A stretch of DNA of 41,870 nucleotides. It comes from Candidatus Cloacimonetes bacterium HGW-Cloacimonetes-1 (GTDB taxonomy: Bacteria > Cloacimonadota > Cloacimonadia > Cloacimonadales > Cloacimonadaceae). A program made the position numbers and the translations under genes. The stretch's first letter is position 1. Every line of letters starts with the position of its first letter. The stretch is from contig PHBQ01000019.1 in the NCBI GenBank assembly GCA_002841975.1, positions 1 through 41,870 of the forward strand, given 5' to 3'. The notes beneath the pieces were generated by a model, which worked only from the letters and a program-made list of their open reading frames with translations, was not told where the DNA came from and did no database searches. Below, piece after piece: positions 12,301 to 21,847 of this stretch.

Positions 12301-15300
12301 GTCATGTAAGCAATCGCCTTAACGATAGTGCTTTGACTAACTGTAAATGGTGCAGTATAGAGCATACCAAATACATCCGTGGGGTCACTGCCGTCCAATG
12401 TGTAGCGGATGCTGGCACCATTTGTAGGAGTAGTGAGTGTAATAGTCTGCGCATCGGGGTAGGATCCTGATAGAGGGGTAAAGGATGGTGCACTTACGTC
12501 GAATTGATAAGTTGCCATCGCTATTGAGGAAGATACCCAATTTGCTTTGTAGGCTATAGCTTTGATGGTCTGTCCGACACTAACTGTTAGAGGAGCACTA
12601 TAGATCGTGCCGACTGTTTCAGAGGGGTCGCTGCTATCAGTGGTATATCTCACGGTTGCATCTGCAGGAATTGGGCTTGAGATACTTACCGTTTGGGTCG
12701 AGCTATAGTTTCCGCTTGCAGGTGTGAACACCGGCGAAGTAAAGCTTACTTGACCTGTAATAGTGTAAATACCAGAGACGATGTCACTGGCAGTCCAATC
12801 TGCCTTGAAAGCTTTAACCTTGATTGTTGTAACGCTATTCAAAGCAAGAACTATAGGACTGAAGTAAGAGGCAGAGTTCTCATCAGGGTCGGAACCATTC
12901 AAGGTATAGCGCAGGGTTGCTCCAGCGGGAATGGTTGCAGTGTTCAAAGTGACAGTTTGGGATGTTGTATATACTCCCGGAGTCGGAGTGAACATTGCAG
13001 CTGAAAGAGTTATCTGTCCTGTTACCACATAATCTGCTGTATATATATCACTGGGTAACCAACCGGCTCTAAAGGCTCTCACCTTGATCTGTCTTACGGT
13101 ATTCAAGGGAATAGTGAGAGCGGCCGAATATATCGTCGAAGTCTCTGTGGGAACTGAGCCATCAGTAGTATATCGAATGACTGCATCACTGGGGCTTGGA
13201 ACGGATAAGACTTCTACAGTTTGCGCTGTTTGATATGTTCCGGATGCCACGCTGAATACTGGCATACTGAGTGTTACCTGGCCTGTGATATTGTAGGTTT
13301 GTTGTGAAATCGTACTCTCTGTCCATCCTGATCTATAAGCCTTAGCTTTGATAGTCATGGATGTATTTACGGGTACGTTTATTGCCGTTGTGTATAGAGA
13401 CGAAGCTTGACTGGGGTTGCTGCCATCGACAGTATAGTAAATACTGGAGTATGGCGTAGGAGTAGTCAATACTACATTCTGTGCATTTTGATAAGTGCCA
13501 CCAATGGGATTAAATACCACAGGATTTACAACACCGGTAACATTGTAGAGACCGGTATATACTTCACTGGCTATCCAATCTGTGAAGAAGGCTCTTGCCT
13601 TGATCAATACCTGAGTATCACCGGGGATGCTGATAGGTCCGGCATATTGAGGTGATGTTGATGTAGGATTATCCCCATTTGTGGTATAACGGATCACCGC
13701 ATTTGAAGGTATCGTAGTTGCCACTATACTTACCAATTGAGGAGTAGAGTAGTAACCTGGAGCAGGATCAAACACTGGTTGTATCACAGCTACCTGACCG
13801 GTCATGTTGTAAACGCCGGTCACGATTGCACTGCTTGCCCAGGTGTTTTTGAAGGCTCTTACCTTAATTGTAGTCACTTGTGCCATCGGTAAACTGATAG
13901 CCGTTGTGTATACAGGTGAAGCCGCTGTCGGATCTGTTCCATCAAGTGTGTAACGAATCACAGCGTCACTAGGGGTAGCACCGTTGATAGTGATATTCTG
14001 GTGAGTACTATACGTCCCCGGAGCAGGGCTCAACAATGGAGCAGCCAATGTCACAGCACCTGTAATATTGTATGATGCACTCATCATATCACTTGCTATC
14101 CAGTTATCCAGGAAAGCAATAACATTAATGGTTGCCGCACTATTAAGGAGAACCGCAATCGGATTACTGGGACTGTACGCCTGTGAAGCCAATGTTGGGA
14201 TGCTACCGTCAAGAGTATAGTAAAGGGTAGCACCTGCAGGTGTAGTAACCTGATTCAAGGTAACAAACTGCTGAGTCTGGTATGTCCCGGAGACGGGACT
14301 AAACATTGGAGTACTCATCGCAACTTGTCCGGTTATCTGATAGAAAGCGGATATAGTATTGCTAGGTAACCAATCTGTTTTGAAGGCTTTTACTTTAATC
14401 ATCGTAGAACTATTCAGTCCCAAGCTGATTGGTGCAGAGTAAACTGCCGATGTTTCTGTTGGATCTGTGCCATCCGTTGTGTAACGCACTATGGCATCGG
14501 TGGGCAGAACCGTGGGAGTTATCACAATATTGCGCGCAGTTTGGTAAATACCGGGTGCCCAATTAAATGTAGCACTCAGGCTGACTGCGCCATTGATATT
14601 ATATACATGGGTGACTGTATTACTGGGAGTCCAGCCGAACTTAAAGGCTTTCGCTTTGATGGTCGTAGTAGTCATAGCGGGAACATCAATCGGAGTGTAA
14701 TATCTTGTCGATGTTGCTGTAGGTTCGGTTCCATCCAATGTATAGCGAATAATTGCATCTACTGTAGTTGTAGAAAGTGCCACGCTCTGTGCTCCGGAAT
14801 AAGTTCCTCCCGGAATACTGAACGCTACATCTGCCACCACACCTGTCATATTGTACGTAGCGACGGCAACAGGGCTTTCAAAATATCCGGTTTTATATGC
14901 TTTAGCCCGGAAATTATAAATCTGGTTCAGCTGCAAAGCTACAGGTGCAGTATAGAGAGTGGATGCTGTCGTGGGATCTGTTCCATCCAACGTGTAGTAA
15001 ATGGTAGAGCTGGGAATAGCTACACTAATCGAGATGTTTTGAACTGTGCTGTATGTTCCTGCAGCAGGAGTAAACACCGGTGTAGGCAGGATGTTTGCAT
15101 TATAGGCTGCGACCACCACATTGCTAGGTGAGTAGTTCACTGCAAAAGCTCGGGCTTTGATAATAGTGGCAATGCCAACTGGAATCAATATCGGAGCGGA
15201 ATAAACAGCAGACGCCTCAGTGGGTGTGCTGCCATCTAATGTGTAGTAAATTATCGCATTTGCAGGCAGGGTAGTTCCGATGGACACCGAAACTGCATCC

Positions 15301-18300
15301 ATACCGGAAGCAGGGGTGAAGATTGGATCTACAAACACAACCTGAGGACTGATAGTGTACACAGCAGTTTCAATAGCACTGGGTATCCAATCTTGCTTAA
15401 ATCCTCGTACTTTTACGGTGGTGATAACTCCCGCGGGAATGATAAGAGGACTTACATACTCCGGGGATGCATTCGTAGGGTCTGTTCCATCCATAGTGTA
15501 GCGCAGAGTTGCACCCACTGGCGTGGTTACCTGATTCAAGCTAACAGCCTGTGCTGTCTGATAGGTGCCACCAATTGGTGTAAATATATTATTCGAGATT
15601 ACTACTTGTCCGGTAATGTTGTAAACACCGGTGATAGTAGTGCTCGGAGCCCAGCCAGTGCGGAACACTTTGATTTTGATTGTGGATAATACACCGTCAG
15701 GTAAGTTTAAAATACCCGGGAATATGAGGGAGTTGGCATCCGGTTCAGATCCATCCAGAGTAAAGCGAATAACATCACCTGGCAGTGTATCGAATGAACC
15801 ACTGATACTTACATTCTGTGCAACAGTATAAACACCGGGAGCAGGTGTAAAGGCATTGCTACCATTGACACCGCCGGTTACCAATACAGGACCTGTAATT
15901 GAATAGGCTCCAAGAGCTTCGTTGCTGGTAACCCAGTCTGTCTTAAAAGCCTTGGCTTTGATTAATACGGAAGTATGTTCAAGCACTGTGATAGGTGCTG
16001 AATACAAGGGCGAAGTTGCTGTAGGAACTGTTACTCCATCCGTAGTGTAGCGGATCTCTGCACCTAAAGTAGCAGATTCGATCTGAACATACTGAGTAGA
16101 TGTATAAGCTCCTGATACAGGTGTAAAGAAAGGAGTTCCGACTTGGAAAGAGTAGGTGGAAGTAGTCGTTTCTGAAGGATTCCAACCCACTAAGAATGAC
16201 TTCGCTTTTACAACTGTGTAAGAATTAATGGATACAATAGGAGTATAGAGTAGTGATGTCGAGGTCGGCTCTGATCCATCCAGTGTATAGCGAATCTCTG
16301 CGCCGGCAATCGTAGCCATTGTGAGATTGATCGCATTGGGGTAAGTTCCGGTTACAGAACTAAATGTCGGTGCAGGTAACTGGAAGGTATAGGTAGCAGT
16401 CGTGATATCTGAATCAATCCAATTGTTCTTCACGGCTATTGCTTTTACTATTGTACCTGTATTGATTACAAAAGCCCCTGTATATTCAATACTGGCAGCT
16501 GTAGGATCAGGTCCATTTAGTGTGTAGTAAATGTGATCATAATCCGTGTTTGTAAACTGTACAGTTTGAGCCTGACTATAAACACCCGATACAGGAGAAA
16601 ACACCGGAGCGGTGACTTTCATAGTATAGCCGGCTTCGGAAATCAAAGACACATCCCATGCTATGCTAGCATCACGATAGGCTATAGCTTTGATATTGGT
16701 ATTTCCATTTATTGAGAATGGTCCTTCATAGAGAGTTCCGGTGGTACGTGAAGGAGGGGTAATACCATCTGTTGTATAGCGAATATAGGTCTGATTTATC
16801 GGTGAAGTCGAGAGACTGATAGTTTTATGATCTGCTAAACTCTCGATTAAGGTAAATATTGGAGCGACCGGTCTGAACTTATAGCTCGCAGTAGCGACCG
16901 AAGAAGTAATCCAGAATTCTTTGTACGCTATAGCTTGCACTACTGAATTTTCCGGCACGCTAAATGGTCCGCTGTAAATGGTGCCGTATGTGGCGGTAGG
17001 AACGCTGCCGTCTGTAGTGTAGCGAACAGTCGCATCGGCGGGTAAAGCACTGATTCCCAGAGTAATAGGAGCGTTGTATGTGCCACCCTGAATACTGAAC
17101 ACAGGCATTGAAACTGCACCATTAATGGTAAAGGTAGCAGCTATTTCAGGTGAGTTTGTCCAGTTATTCCTGGCGCCATAAGCTCTCAAGACCGTGGTCT
17201 GTAATATAGTAATAGGTGCTGTGTACTGGATTCTGGTCGCACTCGTGGTGGGATCACTGCCATCAAGTGTATAATACACTTCAGAGCCTGTGGTATTGGG
17301 AGTTAGGACCAAATTAAATCCCTGTGCGTAAACTCCGGTTGAATGTGATAAGGAAGGAGTTCTGACAAAGAAATTATACTGACCTGTTTTAACTACAGGA
17401 GTCGGCCACTCGTTATGATAAGCAATTGCCTTCACCGTCGTCGTCTGAGTGATCTGCGGAGGATTTTGATTGTCATAAACCAATGATGTTTGGTTTGGGA
17501 CACTGCCATCTAAGGTATAATTAACAGTGGCATCGGATGGATAGGAAATAATCCTGAGCTCCAGTTCTTCATAATGAGAGCCCGGAAGAGGGCTGAATAC
17601 CAAAGATATCGGGGTAGAATTGATAATGTATGAAGCTACTCCGATTCCGCTATTCGCCCAACCATTCAAGATAGCGATGGCTTTGAATGTAGTACTCTGA
17701 GTTACTGTGATTTGTCCGGTGTATACATTGCTGCCGGCATTGGGAACAGTACCATCCGTGGTGTAATAGATCGTCGCACCCGGAGTAGTGCTGCTAATGG
17801 TAATATATTGAGTTCCGGCATATGCACCTGAGTTTAAGCTAAAAACAGGAGTTTCTACGGTGCCGGTTATCACATAATTCCCTATGGCCATTGCAGAACT
17901 ATTACCTCCAACCACGTATGCAATAGCATTGATAGTCAAAGAAGCACTGACAGGAACAGGGCTGCTGATATCAAAGGTCGTGCCATGGGTGGCAGTAGGT
18001 ACACTGCCGTCCGTAGTATATCGAATAATTGCACCAGGTGTTGCGCTATACATCCATACGTCGATTGCATTTGTATATGGTGCAGTGGGAGGTGTATTGG
18101 GAGATGTAGTAGGAGGAGGTGTAAAGGCGGGCATAGCCACTGTCCCACTGATGTTGTACACACCAGTAAGGATATCAGATGTTGCCCAATCGGCTTTCAC
18201 AGCTATAGCTCTGATTGTCCTGGTAACATTTACAAAGAAAGGTCCGGTATATTGTGTGCTATTGATCGAGGGTGCGCTTCCATCCGTGGTGTAATAAATT

Positions 18301-21245
18301 GTAATGTCAGAAGTAGCGCAGGATAAACCCACTTGAGTGGGATTCAGATACGTATTGGGGAGATTGACAGTAAATGTTGGCGTTGCCACTTGATCTGTAA
18401 CTGTATAGGTTCTGGTGGCAATAGCGCTTTGATTCCATCCGTCGCGGATGGCTCTGGCTTTAATAGTTCTTATTGTTTGTACAGGAACCGTAATAGGTCC
18501 CACGTAGAGGATTCCGTTTGTGATATTTTCGCCAATAGCCATGGGATCACTCCCATCCGTAGTATAACAAATCCGGTTTAAGGGGTCGGTTTGCAGTACT
18601 ACATTTACAGGTGATGTATAAATCACTGCATTATCTGTAACAAAGCTGGGCGGTGCTAAAATGTTTACATAGTAAACACCTCTGCTGATACCACTGGGAG
18701 CCCAGTTGTTCTTATAGGCTCTGGCCTTGATAATCGTGGTACCTTCCGGCGCAGTGATAGCGCCTGTATAGAGAGTTCCGACCCCTGTATTGTTGGGATC
18801 AGCGGGCTCTACCGTGACATCATTGGAATAAGTATAATATATCTGGGTGTTTGTTGCAACAGTGCTCAACAGTACATGTTGGGTAGTTTCGTAAGCCCCG
18901 GGAGCTGGAACAAACATAGGGTTATCCACGGGTCCGCTGACGGTATAACCAGCTCTGTAAACAGGGCTGGGGAGAACATCATCATGATAGGCACGAGCCT
19001 TGATGATGGCAGTCTCGAAACTGTCTACTAGGATTTGGTTATTACTAATGTACGGAATTGAATTTTCGTTTGGATCCGGAGGTTCTGTGCCATCGTAACT
19101 AATGGTAAAATAAACTCTACCATTTGACGGGATCGTACTATTGATCGACACATTAATCGGAGCCGTATAAGTTTGTCCTGGTGCCGGTGAAAACACAGGA
19201 GCTTGAATAATCACACGGTTGTTAATTATGTAAATACCTTCGGCATATACACTGGGAGCCCAGTCAGTTCTAAATGCCCTAATTCTGATAAACGAGGGTT
19301 CATCAATAGCAATTGGCTGACCCGTGTAGATTGGCGAGTTTGCAGTTGGTGTGCCATTAATGGCATAACGCAAGACTGTATTTGCATCATTAGGATAAAG
19401 CTGGATTCCTGTTACAGTCACCATAAAGACAGAATCAACTGGAACGATATATGTCCCCGGAGGGGGTACAAACGTGTAGAGGTCAATTCTGGTAGTTCCA
19501 GTCACACGGAACATGTTCTCTGCATAGGCACTATTGTTCCAGAGGTTCTTTTTGGCAATTGCACGAACTTTTAATCTGGTATCTTCACCTATGTGAATCG
19601 GAGCAGTGTATAGCGTACCACTCGTGGCCGGATCCGCAGGAGGATTGCCATCAGTGGTATATGTGTAATAAATCTCAGCACCCGGTGTCGAGGAACTGAT
19701 AGTCAAATCTTGCTCGGTTGTATATATGTAGGTGTTCAGCCCGGCATCATAAGGCGTGAGGTTAAACACCGGAGTTCCTACATCGCCAGTAATGTGGTAA
19801 GTCTGGCTAAGAACTGTAGAGGGGCCATAAACGTCATCGATAAACATAGCGGTGATAGTTACTATGTTATCAGTATTCATCATGCCTATGACGATCGGAT
19901 TTGCGGGATCATACACCGGTGAATTTGCATCTGGTGTAGAGCCGTCTAGGGTATAATAGATCGGCGCATTCGGATAGGGTGCGGGCGTGGATAATGATAC
20001 CTCCACACCGTGAGTATAAACTCCACCCAGTAATGAGAATATTACACCATTGGGTAAAACCTCGACTGTCCAAACCAATGGATCAAGAGTAACTATTCCA
20101 TCCGAAACAACCACAGATACTTCAAAAGTGCCTGGATAGTCGAATGTGTAATTTGCAGATGATGTTGTAGATATCTGCTGACTGATTTGAGTTCCATAGT
20201 TGCTGCCGGTTACCGTCCATGTATATGTCATGGTAGTTCCCGTAGTACTATAGGGATCATCTGCATCAGTGGCATTGACAGAGAAATTCTGTGTATCCCC
20301 TTGGGTCAATTCCAAATTTAAAGAAGCAGGCAGATAGCTGTTTATCACAGGAGCATCATTAATATTTGCCACTCTGATCACAAAAGTGTTACGGCAAGTA
20401 TTAAACACAGGATTATCTGTAAGATAGTTGTTGACGTTATTATCTAGATTTGTAACAACAAACCTGTAGTCTCCATAGTAATTCGGTATAGGAGTAAATG
20501 TAACTGTTTTGCCAGTATAAAGTGGCGTTTGGAAGAAATTTATCAGATATGGAGGGGGTAAAATAGGAGTGATAAAAAACTGAAAATCATTAGGATTTGT
20601 GAGATTATCCACGCTCTGAATCAAACGTACACCATTGTAGTCTGTAAAATTGACGGTCAATACTTCGTCTTCGTTCATGGGAATCACGTAAACTGTGGTA
20701 CCATCAGGGTCAATCTCTTGAAATTCCACTGGGCATGTGAGGATAATCGGATCATCTACTGGATCAACTGTAATAGTGACAACAGCAGTTGCCAATACAC
20801 GATTGGGATCTCTATTAACCTGCGCTACACCAATAATCAGTGTTTCTGTTCCATACCAATGCATAGCCGATGCTTTGGGAGTGAATATTAACTCGAGACG
20901 GTTTAAGGGATTTACAGAGATATCAAAATGCTGAGTGGGCGTGCTATAATACAGATATAACGAGTCTGTTCCCGTGTACACTACGTGCGGCCTAAAGTTC
21001 TTTCTCCAAGGCTGATCTTCCAAAAACCTGGAATCACCCGCCAGCGGCAATTGCACCGGTATCGCAGTGGAACCAAAATCCCAAGTGGGATCTACACGGT
21101 CCACGCGTGAATTGTTAACTTTTATTTGGTTAATAACGTCGGTTGTAATCTCTGATTCTTTGAGGTTAAAAAAATCAGTTGGGACAGCATACAATGCCCC
21201 CATAAATAATAAAGCTATACAGATAAATGTAATTAGCCTTCTCAT
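9342..21245 (-). CDS. Giant secreted protein: about 39 CHB_HEX_C-like repeats, FN3 and T9SS-type C-terminal sorting domain
   Basis: 3967 residues in one uninterrupted frame. ATG with AGGAG 6 nt upstream. Layout: signal peptide (1 to about 20), cadherin/PKD-like Ig domains (about 120-395, with NDAPV-type motifs), about 39 tandem modules of 78-95 residues (about 400-3768), one FN3-like domain (about 3770-3865), and a C-terminal domain with YPNPA, SIYDFAGKKVQ, GTYFARI and KVIKIAVK motifs. The last resembles the T9SS type A sorting domain and the FlgD Ig-like fold. Each module follows the pattern F-P-GxY ... IRYTxDGxxP ... Y-x-PI ... IKAxAFKxxWxxS ... YxITG, as in the non-catalytic C-terminal domain of chitobiase/hexosaminidase (PF13290/13287 type). 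No glycosidase domain is present, so a structural, adhesive or carbohydrate-binding surface role is inferred. It heads an operon with the PorV- and PorE-like genes. Confidence 0.92.
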   Translation of the reverse strand: MRRLITFICIALLFMGALYAVPTDFFNLKESEITTDVINQIKVNNSRVDRVDPTWDFGSTAIPVQLPLAGDSRFLEDQPWRKNFRPHVVYTGTDSLYLYYSTPTQHFDISVNPLNRLELIFTPKASAMHWYGTETLIIGVAQVNRDPNRVLATAVVTITVDPVDDPIILTCPVEFQEIDPDGTTVYVIPMNEDEVLTVNFTDYNGVRLIQSVDNLTNPNDFQFFITPILPPPYLINFFQTPLYTGKTVTFTPIPNYYGDYRFVVTNLDNNVNNYLTDNPVFNTCRNTFVIRVANINDAPVINSYLPASLNLELTQGDTQNFSVNATDADDPYSTTGTTMTYTWTVTGSNYGTQISQQISTTSSANYTFDYPGTFEVSVVVSDGIVTLDPLVWTVEVLPNGVIFSLLGGVYTHGVEVSLSTPAPYPNAPIYYTLDGSTPDANSPVYDPANPIVIGMMNTDNIVTITAMFIDDVYGPSTVLSQTYHITGDVGTPVFNLTPYDAGLNTYIYTTEQDLTISSSTPGAEIYYTYTTDGNPPADPATSGTLYTAPIHIGEDTRLKVRAIAKKNLWNNSAYAENMFRVTGTTRIDLYTFVPPPGTYIVPVDSVFMVTVTGIQLYPNDANTVLRYAINGTPTANSPIYTGQPIAIDEPSFIRIRAFRTDWAPSVYAEGIYIINNRVIIQAPVFSPAPGQTYTAPINVSINSTIPSNGRVYFTISYDGTEPPDPNENSIPYISNNQILVDSFETAIIKARAYHDDVLPSPVYRAGYTVSGPVDNPMFVPAPGAYETTQHVLLSTVATNTQIYYTYSNDVTVEPADPNNTGVGTLYTGAITAPEGTTIIKARAYKNNWAPSGISRGVYYVNILAPPSFVTDNAVIYTSPVNVVLQTDPLNRICYTTDGSDPMAIGENITNGILYVGPITVPVQTIRTIKARAIRDGWNQSAIATRTYTVTDQVATPTFTVNLPNTYLNPTQVGLSCATSDITIYYTTDGSAPSINSTQYTGPFFVNVTRTIRAIAVKADWATSDILTGVYNISGTVAMPAFTPPPTTSPNTPPTAPYTNAIDVWMYSATPGAIIRYTTDGSVPTATHGTTFDISSPVPVSASLTINAIAYVVGGNSSAMAIGNYVITGTVETPVFSLNSGAYAGTQYITISSTTPGATIYYTTDGTVPNAGSNVYTGQITVTQSTTFKAIAILNGWANSGIGVASYIINSTPISLVFSPLPGSHYEELELRIISYPSDATVNYTLDGSVPNQTSLVYDNQNPPQITQTTTVKAIAYHNEWPTPVVKTGQYNFFVRTPSLSHSTGVYAQGFNLVLTPNTTGSEVYYTLDGSDPTTSATRIQYTAPITILQTTVLRAYGARNNWTNSPEIAATFTINGAVSMPVFSIQGGTYNAPITLGISALPADATVRYTTDGSVPTATYGTIYSGPFSVPENSVVQAIAYKEFWITSSVATASYKFRPVAPIFTLIESLADHKTISLSTSPINQTYIRYTTDGITPPSRTTGTLYEGPFSINGNTNIKAIAYRDASIAWDVSLISEAGYTMKVTAPVFSPVSGVYSQAQTVQFTNTDYDHIYYTLNGPDPTAASIEYTGAFVINTGTIVKAIAVKNNWIDSDITTATYTFQLPAPTFSSVTGTYPNAINLTMATIAGAEIRYTLDGSEPTSTSLLYTPIVSINSYTVVKAKSFLVGWNPSETTTSTYSFQVGTPFFTPVSGAYTSTQYVQIESATLGAEIRYTTDGVTVPTATSPLYSAPITVLEHTSVLIKAKAFKTDWVTSNEALGAYSITGPVLVTGGVNGSNAFTPAPGVYTVAQNVSISGSFDTLPGDVIRFTLDGSEPDANSLIFPGILNLPDGVLSTIKIKVFRTGWAPSTTITGVYNITGQVVISNNIFTPIGGTYQTAQAVSLNQVTTPVGATLRYTMDGTDPTNASPEYVSPLIIPAGVITTVKVRGFKQDWIPSAIETAVYTISPQVVFVDPIFTPASGMDAVSVSIGTTLPANAIIYYTLDGSTPTEASAVYSAPILIPVGIATIIKARAFAVNYSPSNVVVAAYNANILPTPVFTPAAGTYSTVQNISISVAIPSSTIYYTLDGTDPTTASTLYTAPVALQLNQIYNFRAKAYKTGYFESPVAVATYNMTGVVADVAFSIPGGTYSGAQSVALSTTTVDAIIRYTLDGTEPTATSTRYYTPIDVPAMTTTTIKAKAFKFGWTPSNTVTHVYNINGAVSLSATFNWAPGIYQTARNIVITPTVLPTDAIVRYTTDGTDPTETSAVYSAPISLGLNSSTMIKVKAFKTDWLPSNTISAFYQITGQVAMSTPMFSPVSGTYQTQQFVTLNQVTTPAGATLYYTLDGSIPTLASQAYSPSNPIAVLLNSAATINVIAFLDNWIASDMMSASYNITGAVTLAAPLLSPAPGTYSTHQNITINGATPSDAVIRYTLDGTDPTAASPVYTTAISLPMAQVTTIKVRAFKNTWASSAIVTGVYNMTGQVAVIQPVFDPAPGYYSTPQLVSIVATTIPSNAVIRYTTNGDNPTSTSPQYAGPISIPGDTQVLIKARAFFTDWIASEVYTGLYNVTGVVNPVVFNPIGGTYQNAQNVVLTTPTPYSSIYYTVDGSNPSQASSLYTTAINVPVNTSMTIKAKAYRSGWTESTISQQTYNITGQVTLSMPVFSVASGTYQTAQTVEVLSVPSPSDAVIRYTTDGSVPTETSTIYSAALTIPLNTVRQIKVRAFRAGWLPSDIYTADYVVTGQITLSAAMFTPTPGVYTTSQTVTLNTATIPAGATLRYTLNGSDPDENSASYFSPIVLALNSVTTIKVKAFKADWTASDIVSGIYTITGQVSFTSPVFTPASGNYSSTQTVSISSPIPADATVRYTTDSSDPSETVGTIYSAPLTVSVGQTIKAIAYKANWVSSSIAMATYQFDVSAPSFTPLSGSYPDAQTITLTTPTNGASIRYTLDGSDPTDVFGMLYTAPFTVSQSTIVKAIAYMTGWNSSPVVSSVYAINGAVANPIFNPIAGTYNTDQLVGITSFPGDASIRYTTNGTDPTPTTGTLYTVPVAITANTTLKAIAFKTDWINSEVATAVYNLQVLNPMFSIVSGIYTSGQSLTLNVSTPGAQIRYTTNGTNPSPTDGTLYTAPITINSSQTVKAIAYKTGWLSSAIIMESYEITGVVADVVFNPLGGTFQNVQSVNLSTTTAGTTIRYTTDGSNPTDASPAYSSAIIVPLNTSMTIKAIAYKAGWVTSGITQQTYNVTGTVEFPATVFSPTPGVYTTAQNITIAFPTPQDANVRYTLDGTEPTTTSQLYTGPISLALNTNMTVKVKAFKTDWTPSLTYTGIYTTTGTVQMSAPYFSPAAGLYTSAQTVSINSTTVPTGAVIHYTMDGSDPNNTSPIYTTPISIGVNTSVVIRARAYLNNWLPSTIHTAAYTVTGQVSIADPVFTPAAGLYQAAQFVTLNTTTQPAGSQLRYTTDGTDPTASSALYTSAIELAINTQTSIKVRAFKTDWIPSPVYTADYTITGQVSWTGNQFTPAAGIYTVAQSVAISAAPFPSASTVHYTTDGSEPDETSAIYTAPIEIPLNTASMVIKAKAFSANWIPSETISATYSVTGQVTLQINPFNVLPGIYTTAQTVQIAPATLPTNAVIRYTIDGTDPTVQSLSYTDPLVFALDTITTLKIKGFAENWVASDVQTAVYTITGTVADPTLSHADGIYSESFELLIQTTTLGATIRYTLDGSDPLETSPIYTEGIEIPELIYDYTVKAKAFKQDWVSSGIVTGTYSVLLLPINVRAFTYSGYIRVIWNSPIATRTLDSFNVYRRRIGETQFVKMNTSPIVATQDSLYYYDDYAILNNQSYQYYVTAIYNGIESNPSMTTTIEYQSQDLTISDVSHVYPNPAITSCKIKLVLSRNDNVQISVSIYDFAGKKVQTLTVPTTSANLIEIPWDLKTSGGVKVARGTYFARIVANDGINRSEKVIKIAVK
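9940..20047 (-). repeat. Coding tandem repeat array, about 39 modules
   Basis: I counted 39 modules by the recurring YTxDG core, each 78-95 codons. Modules are clearly diverged at DNA level. Sub-types are visible: a longer type with linker QV.L and TxPxGA before RYT, and a shorter type (about modules 7-16 and 29-33). Modules 26 and 33 share the run NTSMTIKA and the ending QQTYN, and modules 18 and 23 share LNQVTTP, which suggests duplication of blocks. Confidence 0.85.
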
Positions 21246-21339
21246 ACTAGTCTCCTACCTTACTTGTTATATATTCATTACATATTTAACGACAGCACTT
21301 TACGCCGTCTCTTAACAAAACATATTTTCACTTTAATAC

Positions 21340-21367
21340 ATTATAACTTACATTTAGCTTTCTGCAA
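21340..21367 (-). promoter_or_regulatory. Putative promoter of the giant gene operon
   Basis: On the minus strand a perfect -10 TATAAT (21345-21340) with a -35-like TTGCAG (21367-21362) and a 16-nt spacer. It would give a leader of about 90 nt. A TTGACA further upstream (about 21407-21412) lacks a well spaced -10. Confidence 0.6.
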
Positions 21368-21599
21368 GTGGAGAATATTAGTTTCGCACATTGTGTCAAG
21401 ATGTTTTTTGCATTAATATCCCCTGATATTACTCCCCCTCAATTTCCAATTAAAGAAGTATTATCATCCTATATACGGAGATTCGCCATAGCTCAGAGGG
21501 AGCAGTATTTAAAATGGAAGTGAAGTAATATGTTAACCGGCTTCAGATCCCACTGCTCTATCTTATGTCAGCTTCAATGCATCTCAGATATTTCACAGG

Positions 21600-21685
21600 C
21601 ACTTGCGTTGAGTTCCCCTTGCACTCACAAGGGCTTCACGAGGGAAGCACGAGGGGATCACCTCGGTTTTGATCAAGGCATGAGA
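21600..21685 (+). repeat. Intergenic 11-bp-period repeat element, copy B
   Basis: Units GGGCTTCACGA (21631-21641), GGGAAGCACGA (21642-21652) and GGGGATCACCT (21653-21663), then CGG. A looser unit ending TCACAA precedes them. CCCTT and AAGGG flank that unit and could form a small stem. CGAGG and CCTCG at the end form another. Same orientation relative to the downstream minus-strand gene as copies A and C. Confidence 0.75.
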
Positions 21686-21847
21686 AAGTGACCTTGTGTC
21701 GACCGTGAAGGGCTCTCTTGGGGAGTGGAACCATAACGAGGGTCTACGCATCGCTGGCGCAATGCTCCGAACCCGTCGCTATCGGATGTCGCCCTGCCGG
21801 GCTGACGCTTTGTCATTGGTATGTTAAGCGCGGGTGGTGGATCAGGG

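Noticed and set aside
14541-15131. A 196-codon open frame on the plus strand, and many similar ones within 9342-21245
   Set aside because: They are antisense to the giant repeat gene, Cys- and Ser-rich with no domain, and recur because the module DNA recurs. They are shadows.
9342-21245. Chitinase or hexosaminidase activity of the giant protein
   Set aside because: Only the non-catalytic C-terminal type module is repeated; no glycosidase motif is seen.
21487-21510. Possible tRNA starting CGCCATAGCTCAG
   Set aside because: The D-loop is too short and no anticodon arm or TTCGA-type T-arm follows.
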